Positions 6,067-8,242 of a DNA stretch of 8,242 nt are shown here, in pieces. Location: NCBI GenBank assembly GCA_949948825.1, contig CATLIJ010000100.1:1-8242 (forward strand), written 5' to 3'. The position numbers were made by a program, and so were the translations under genes. The notes beneath the pieces were generated by a model, which saw nothing but the letters and a program-made list of their open reading frames with translations, was not told the origin of the DNA and ran no database searches. The DNA comes from an uncultured Clostridiaceae bacterium. GTDB lineage: Bacteria; Bacillota; Clostridia; Lachnospirales; Lachnospiraceae. Each line of letters starts with the position of its first letter. The first letter of the stretch is position 1.

Positions 6067-7047
6067 ATGCCGGGGTTTACTACACATTATATTTTGGGGA
6101 TGAAAGCATTTAATGATCTGCCCAACAATCAGCTGAAATACATTATTGCCAAATACCGCTGGCTCTACCAGCTGGGACTTCAGGGGCCGGATATTTTCTT
6201 TTACAACATTCCGATTTTACGGCACCGGGATTACAGGAACGTGGGGTCTTATATGCATGAGCATCATATTCAGGATTTTTTTACCTGTTATTTAAAAAAT
6301 CTTGGGGAAATTCCTTTTAAGCAACAAAGGGCAGAGGCTCTGTCCTATTTCTGCGGCTATCTCTGCCATTATATTGGGGATTCTATCTGCCACCCCTATG
6401 TGTATGGCCGGATCGGATACAATGCCAAGGCTCCCACTGCTCAGGCTCACGGAATGCATGCAGCCCTGGAAAATGATATTGATGCGCTTCTCCTGTTAAA
6501 GTACAAAAAGAAAAAGCCATCCCAGTTTAACCAGGCGGCCACAATCTGTTTAAATGGCATGGAAATGCAGTTTATCTCCCGCTTCCTGTCCAAATGCATT
6601 AATGAAACCTATTATCCGATTACTTTCAAAAATAATTTTCAGGTAACGCCTCCTATGGTTCACCGGTCGATCCTTGCCCTCCGGTTTGGCTGCCGTACTC
6701 TGGCAGATCCATCGGGCCGAAAGCGCAACGGGATTGCTTTTGTGGAAAATATCTTTCTCAAAAAGCCTCTTGCCTCCTCCAAGCTGGTTACAGATGAGGT
6801 CTCCAATCCGCGCGCCTGCTTAAACCTGGACCATGAAACCTGGTGCAATCCCTGGAACCGCCGCCTTGCCTCCAAAGCATCTTTTCCGGAGCTTTTTCAC
6901 CAGTCCCTGCAAAAGTGCTGCAATGTTTACGCCATTCTAAATACAGCCATGGACCATGCTGCTATCTCCCGGGAACAGGATATTGCCCGACTGCTGGACG
7001 AGCTGGGCTGCTATTCCTATCACAGCGGACTTATGGTAGAAGATTAA
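6067..7047 (+). CDS. Zinc-dependent phospholipase C family protein
   Basis: This 326-residue protein matches the zinc-dependent phospholipase C (alpha-toxin/PC-PLC) fold in its N-terminal ~150 residues. Candidate zinc ligands follow the family order: H7 (GFTTHY), D42 in LQGPDIFFY, H65-H67, H101-x3-D105 in CHYIGDSICHP, H109, and H131-x3-E135 in HGMHAALEND. Secreted enzymes of this family cleave phosphatidylcholine. This protein lacks a signal peptide, since H7 is almost at the N terminus, so it is predicted cytoplasmic and belongs to the common but uncharacterised clostridial branch. It has no C2-like domain; the C-terminal half (about 150-326) is helical and cysteine-containing without a recognised motif. 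The start at 6067 is set by AGAGGGA seven bases upstream; an upstream extension to 5905 would cross the promoter region. Enzymatic activity is unproven; it may act on an intracellular phosphodiester. Confidence 0.88.
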   Translation: MPGFTTHYILGMKAFNDLPNNQLKYIIAKYRWLYQLGLQGPDIFFYNIPILRHRDYRNVGSYMHEHHIQDFFTCYLKNLGEIPFKQQRAEALSYFCGYLCHYIGDSICHPYVYGRIGYNAKAPTAQAHGMHAALENDIDALLLLKYKKKKPSQFNQAATICLNGMEMQFISRFLSKCINETYYPITFKNNFQVTPPMVHRSILALRFGCRTLADPSGRKRNGIAFVENIFLKKPLASSKLVTDEVSNPRACLNLDHETWCNPWNRRLASKASFPELFHQSLQKCCNVYAILNTAMDHAAISREQDIARLLDELGCYSYHSGLMVED

Positions 7048-7051
7048 AAAT

Positions 7052-7077
7052 GCGGTATCCATTAAAGATACCGCTTT
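7052..7077. terminator. Bidirectional terminator shared by convergent genes
   Basis: GCGGTATC (7052-7059) and GATACCGC (7067-7074) form a perfect 8-bp stem with a seven-base loop. On the plus strand TTT and further T-rich bases follow; on the minus strand the stem is followed by A then five T. The TAA stop of the minus-strand regulator (7064-7062) lies in the loop, and the arm at 7067-7074 lies within its last codons. It therefore serves both the phospholipase-like gene and the regulator. Confidence 0.8.
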
Positions 7078-7409
7078 AATTCTGCCAAAAGCTGCCACAC
7101 GGCTTGTCTTTTCATCCGATCCGATGGCTCCAGCTCTTCCATTTCTTCTATATTCAGCTCCACCTCTTCATTCTGCATGGAGTCCTCATCTTCTGCAGGC
7201 TCGTCCTTTTCCCCGCCATCACAATAACCTAATACGCAATCTGTAGACACATGAAAATATTCTGCCAGGTTGATCAGTACATCGATTTGGATTTTGCTTC
7301 TGTCTCTTTCCATGCGGCTGACCACCTGCTGAGAAAGCCCAATCTGTTCTCCCAACACCTTTTGCGAAATATTCCGCTGCTTTCGCAACTGTCTGATATT
7401 GCTTCTCAT
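7062..7409 (-). CDS. XRE/Cro-C1-type helix-turn-helix transcriptional regulator
   Basis: This 115-residue cytoplasmic protein has a five-helix XRE DNA-binding domain at residues 3-61. The helix-turn-helix is ISQKVLGEQIGLSQQVVSRMERD (14-36), and the typical end of the domain is FHVSTDCVLGY (52-62). Then comes a strongly acidic linker (about 64-97, rich in E and D) and a short basic/hydrophobic C-terminal helix (MKRQAVWQLLAELKRYL). The tail may mediate dimerisation or partner binding; I recognise no ligand domain. GGAGGG lies 11 bases before the ATG, a slightly long spacing, and no alternative in-frame start is closer. It is divergent from the BCCT transporter gene across a 364-base AT-rich region containing inverted repeats, so it may control itself and/or that transporter. 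The target is not known. Confidence 0.9.
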   Translation of the reverse strand: MRSNIRQLRKQRNISQKVLGEQIGLSQQVVSRMERDRSKIQIDVLINLAEYFHVSTDCVLGYCDGGEKDEPAEDEDSMQNEEVELNIEEMEELEPSDRMKRQAVWQLLAELKRYL

Positions 7410-7441
7410 AAATACAAATACCCTCCATTTTTTTCCATTTT

Positions 7442-7500
7442 AACAAACGAAATGGGGATACTAACTTATATGTGACGTCCATTTACTCATTTTGTTTGTT
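7442..7500. repeat. Inverted repeat upstream of the XRE gene
   Basis: AACAAACGAAATG (7442-7454) is matched on the opposite strand by CATTTTGTTTGTT (7488-7500), 12 of 13 positions, with the mismatch compatible with G-U in RNA. The 33-base spacer contains a GACGTC palindrome (7474-7479). It begins 33 bases upstream of the XRE start codon, so it is a candidate pair of operator half-sites or a leader stem. The function is inferred. Confidence 0.5.
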
Positions 7501-7667
7501 TTATTAAAAATAATATAGGTTTTTGTATATACAGAATAAGATATCGTCCTTTTATTTTTCGGCACCTTTCTTTTTTTATTGCTATTTTTCTCATTCTATC
7601 TACTCAATTTATAAGTATAAATCTTTAGATTTTGCTGTCCGAATTTCATAAATTCTCAATTTTTTCC
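7501..7667. other. AT-rich intergenic stretch without genes
   Basis: Extremely AT-rich DNA between the XRE-side inverted repeat and the BCCT promoter. I see no open frame with a ribosome binding site, no RNA gene and no clear promoter hexamer pair for the XRE gene. Its composition is typical of a promoter-upstream region in low-GC Bacillota. Confidence 0.5.
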
Positions 7668-7696
7668 TTGCATTTTTTTTAAAGTCATGGTATTAT
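7668..7696 (+). promoter_or_regulatory. Sigma-A-type promoter of the BCCT transporter gene
   Basis: TTGCAT (7668-7673) and TATTAT (7691-7696) are separated by 17 bases, with transcription expected to start near 7703. The leader of about 70 bases begins with a long inverted repeat and ends in a strong AAGGAGG ribosome binding site (7758-7764). Confidence 0.7.
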
Positions 7697-7699
7697 CTT

Positions 7700-7733
7700 G
7701 TTCAAAAGTTAATAGATATCTATTTTTTTGAAC
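7700..7733. repeat. Long inverted repeat at the BCCT transcription start
   Basis: GTTCAAAAG (7700-7708) pairs with 7725-7733, and after a two-base bulge AATAG (7711-7715) pairs with CTATT (7720-7724) around an ATAT loop, making 14 base pairs in all. It starts at about the predicted transcription start. It could be an operator that blocks initiation or a 5'-end hairpin in the mRNA. It is not a terminator, since its T run is inside the stem and none follows. Confidence 0.6.
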
Positions 7734-7773
7734 ATCCGAATACCATCATTTTTTGAGAAGGAGGTTATCACAT

Positions 7774-8242
7774 ATGAAGAATAAAGAGTCATCCGCACAG
7801 ACCCTGCTTGGGCAGCTGGATTTATGTACTACGGTTTTTCCCTTTGTCTCCATTGTTGTCCTTTGTTTCCTGTTTGTGCTTTTTCCAGAGGATTCTTCCA
7901 GAATATTGGAACAGATTCGTTTCTTTTTGGGAGATCAGCTGGGAGCCTATTATCTGCTGATTGGATTAGGAATATTTCTTGTATCTTTGTATCTGGCCTT
8001 CTCTCCCTATGGTTCCATCCGGCTGGGAGACATGGAAAAACCCCAGTATTCCGAATTCCGCTGGGGTTCCATGATGTTTACGGCTGGCCTTGCTGCTGAT
8101 ATTTTATTCTACTCCTGCTGTGAATGGCTGATTTACGCCTCAGATCCTTATGTGGCAGAAAAGGGCTCTGGCTGGGCTGCCGCTTACCCTCTGTTCCACT
8201 GGGGACCTGTTCCCTGGGGATTTTATCTGGTCCTTGCAGTAG
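7774..8242 (+). CDS. BCCT-family (betaine/carnitine/choline) transporter, N-terminal fragment
   Basis: The first 156 residues are present before the right edge; the family normally has about 500 or more residues and 12 helices. A short cytoplasmic N terminus is followed by helix one (TTVFPFVSIVVLCFLFVLF), a loop, helix two (YYLLIGLGIFLVSLYLAF), and the family segment YGSIRLGDMEKPQYSEFRWGSMMFTAG (79-105). Then come the substrate-helix region GLAADILFYSCCEW (105-118) and FHWGPVPWGFY (141-151), the BCCT FHWG signature. These carriers take up quaternary amines such as glycine betaine, choline or carnitine by Na+ or H+ symport, or by exchange. The glycine-rich GMGIG of Na+-coupled members reads GLAAD here (see findings). 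The start is fixed by AAGGAGG nine to ten bases before the ATG. It has its own promoter and a leader inverted repeat, and is divergent from the XRE gene. Confidence 0.9.
   Translation, partial: MKNKESSAQTLLGQLDLCTTVFPFVSIVVLCFLFVLFPEDSSRILEQIRFFLGDQLGAYYLLIGLGIFLVSLYLAFSPYGSIRLGDMEKPQYSEFRWGSMMFTAGLAADILFYSCCEWLIYASDPYVAEKGSGWAAAYPLFHWGPVPWGFYLVLAV

Noticed and set aside
1..8242. CRISPR array, transposon or phage genes
   Set aside because: No regularly spaced repeats, transposase/integrase-like proteins or target-site duplications were seen.

Overview
The window looks like a chromosomal segment of a Gram-positive anaerobe of the Clostridia, most likely Lachnospiraceae. The grounds are moderate-GC coding DNA beside very AT-rich intergenic DNA, strong purine-rich Shine-Dalgarno sites, sigma-A type promoters, a Bacillota-style riboswitch that works by transcription termination, and the protein families present. 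The genus cannot be fixed from the sequence alone. I see no mobile element, CRISPR array, tRNA or rRNA.

Layout. (1) Positions 1-2984, minus strand: an apparent operon reading leftward. It holds an alpha/beta-hydrolase (2099-2887), a second esterase-family protein (1317-2069), an ATP-grasp ligase (59-1258) and, cut by the window edge, the first eight codons of what looks like a cyclophilin peptidyl-prolyl isomerase (1-25). A TTGAAT-17-TATATT promoter lies at 2956-2984. (2) Positions 2985-3588: a roughly 600-base gene-free stretch. It has an orphan plus-strand terminator (3255-3275), then a near-consensus promoter (TTGACA-17-TATACT, 3288-3316) that starts directly on a yybP-ykoY (Mn2+) riboswitch (3322-3476). 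The riboswitch has an overlapping terminator (3462-3511). (3) Positions 3589-4512, plus strand: a YrbG-like CaCA cation antiporter controlled by that riboswitch, so probably a manganese exporter. (4) Positions 4541-5953, minus strand: an AGCS sodium:alanine/glycine symporter, convergent with the antiporter. (5) Positions 6067-7047, plus strand: a cytoplasmic-looking zinc-dependent phospholipase C family protein, divergent from the symporter. (6) Positions 7062-7409, minus strand: a small XRE-type regulator that shares a bidirectional terminator with the phospholipase gene. (7) Positions 7410-7773: an AT-rich intergenic region with two inverted repeats and a good promoter. (8) From 7774 to the right edge, plus strand: the N-terminal 156 residues of a BCCT-family transporter.

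How the genes may work together. The clearest functional unit is the Mn2+-sensing leader plus antiporter: metal binding should favour P1, block the terminator and switch on an exporter. The least understood unit is the ATP-grasp/two-hydrolase operon, which could make or trim an amide- or ester-linked small molecule; no substrate can be read from the sequence. The AGCS and BCCT carriers point to uptake of small amino acids and quaternary amines. The XRE gene, divergent from the BCCT gene, is a candidate local regulator.
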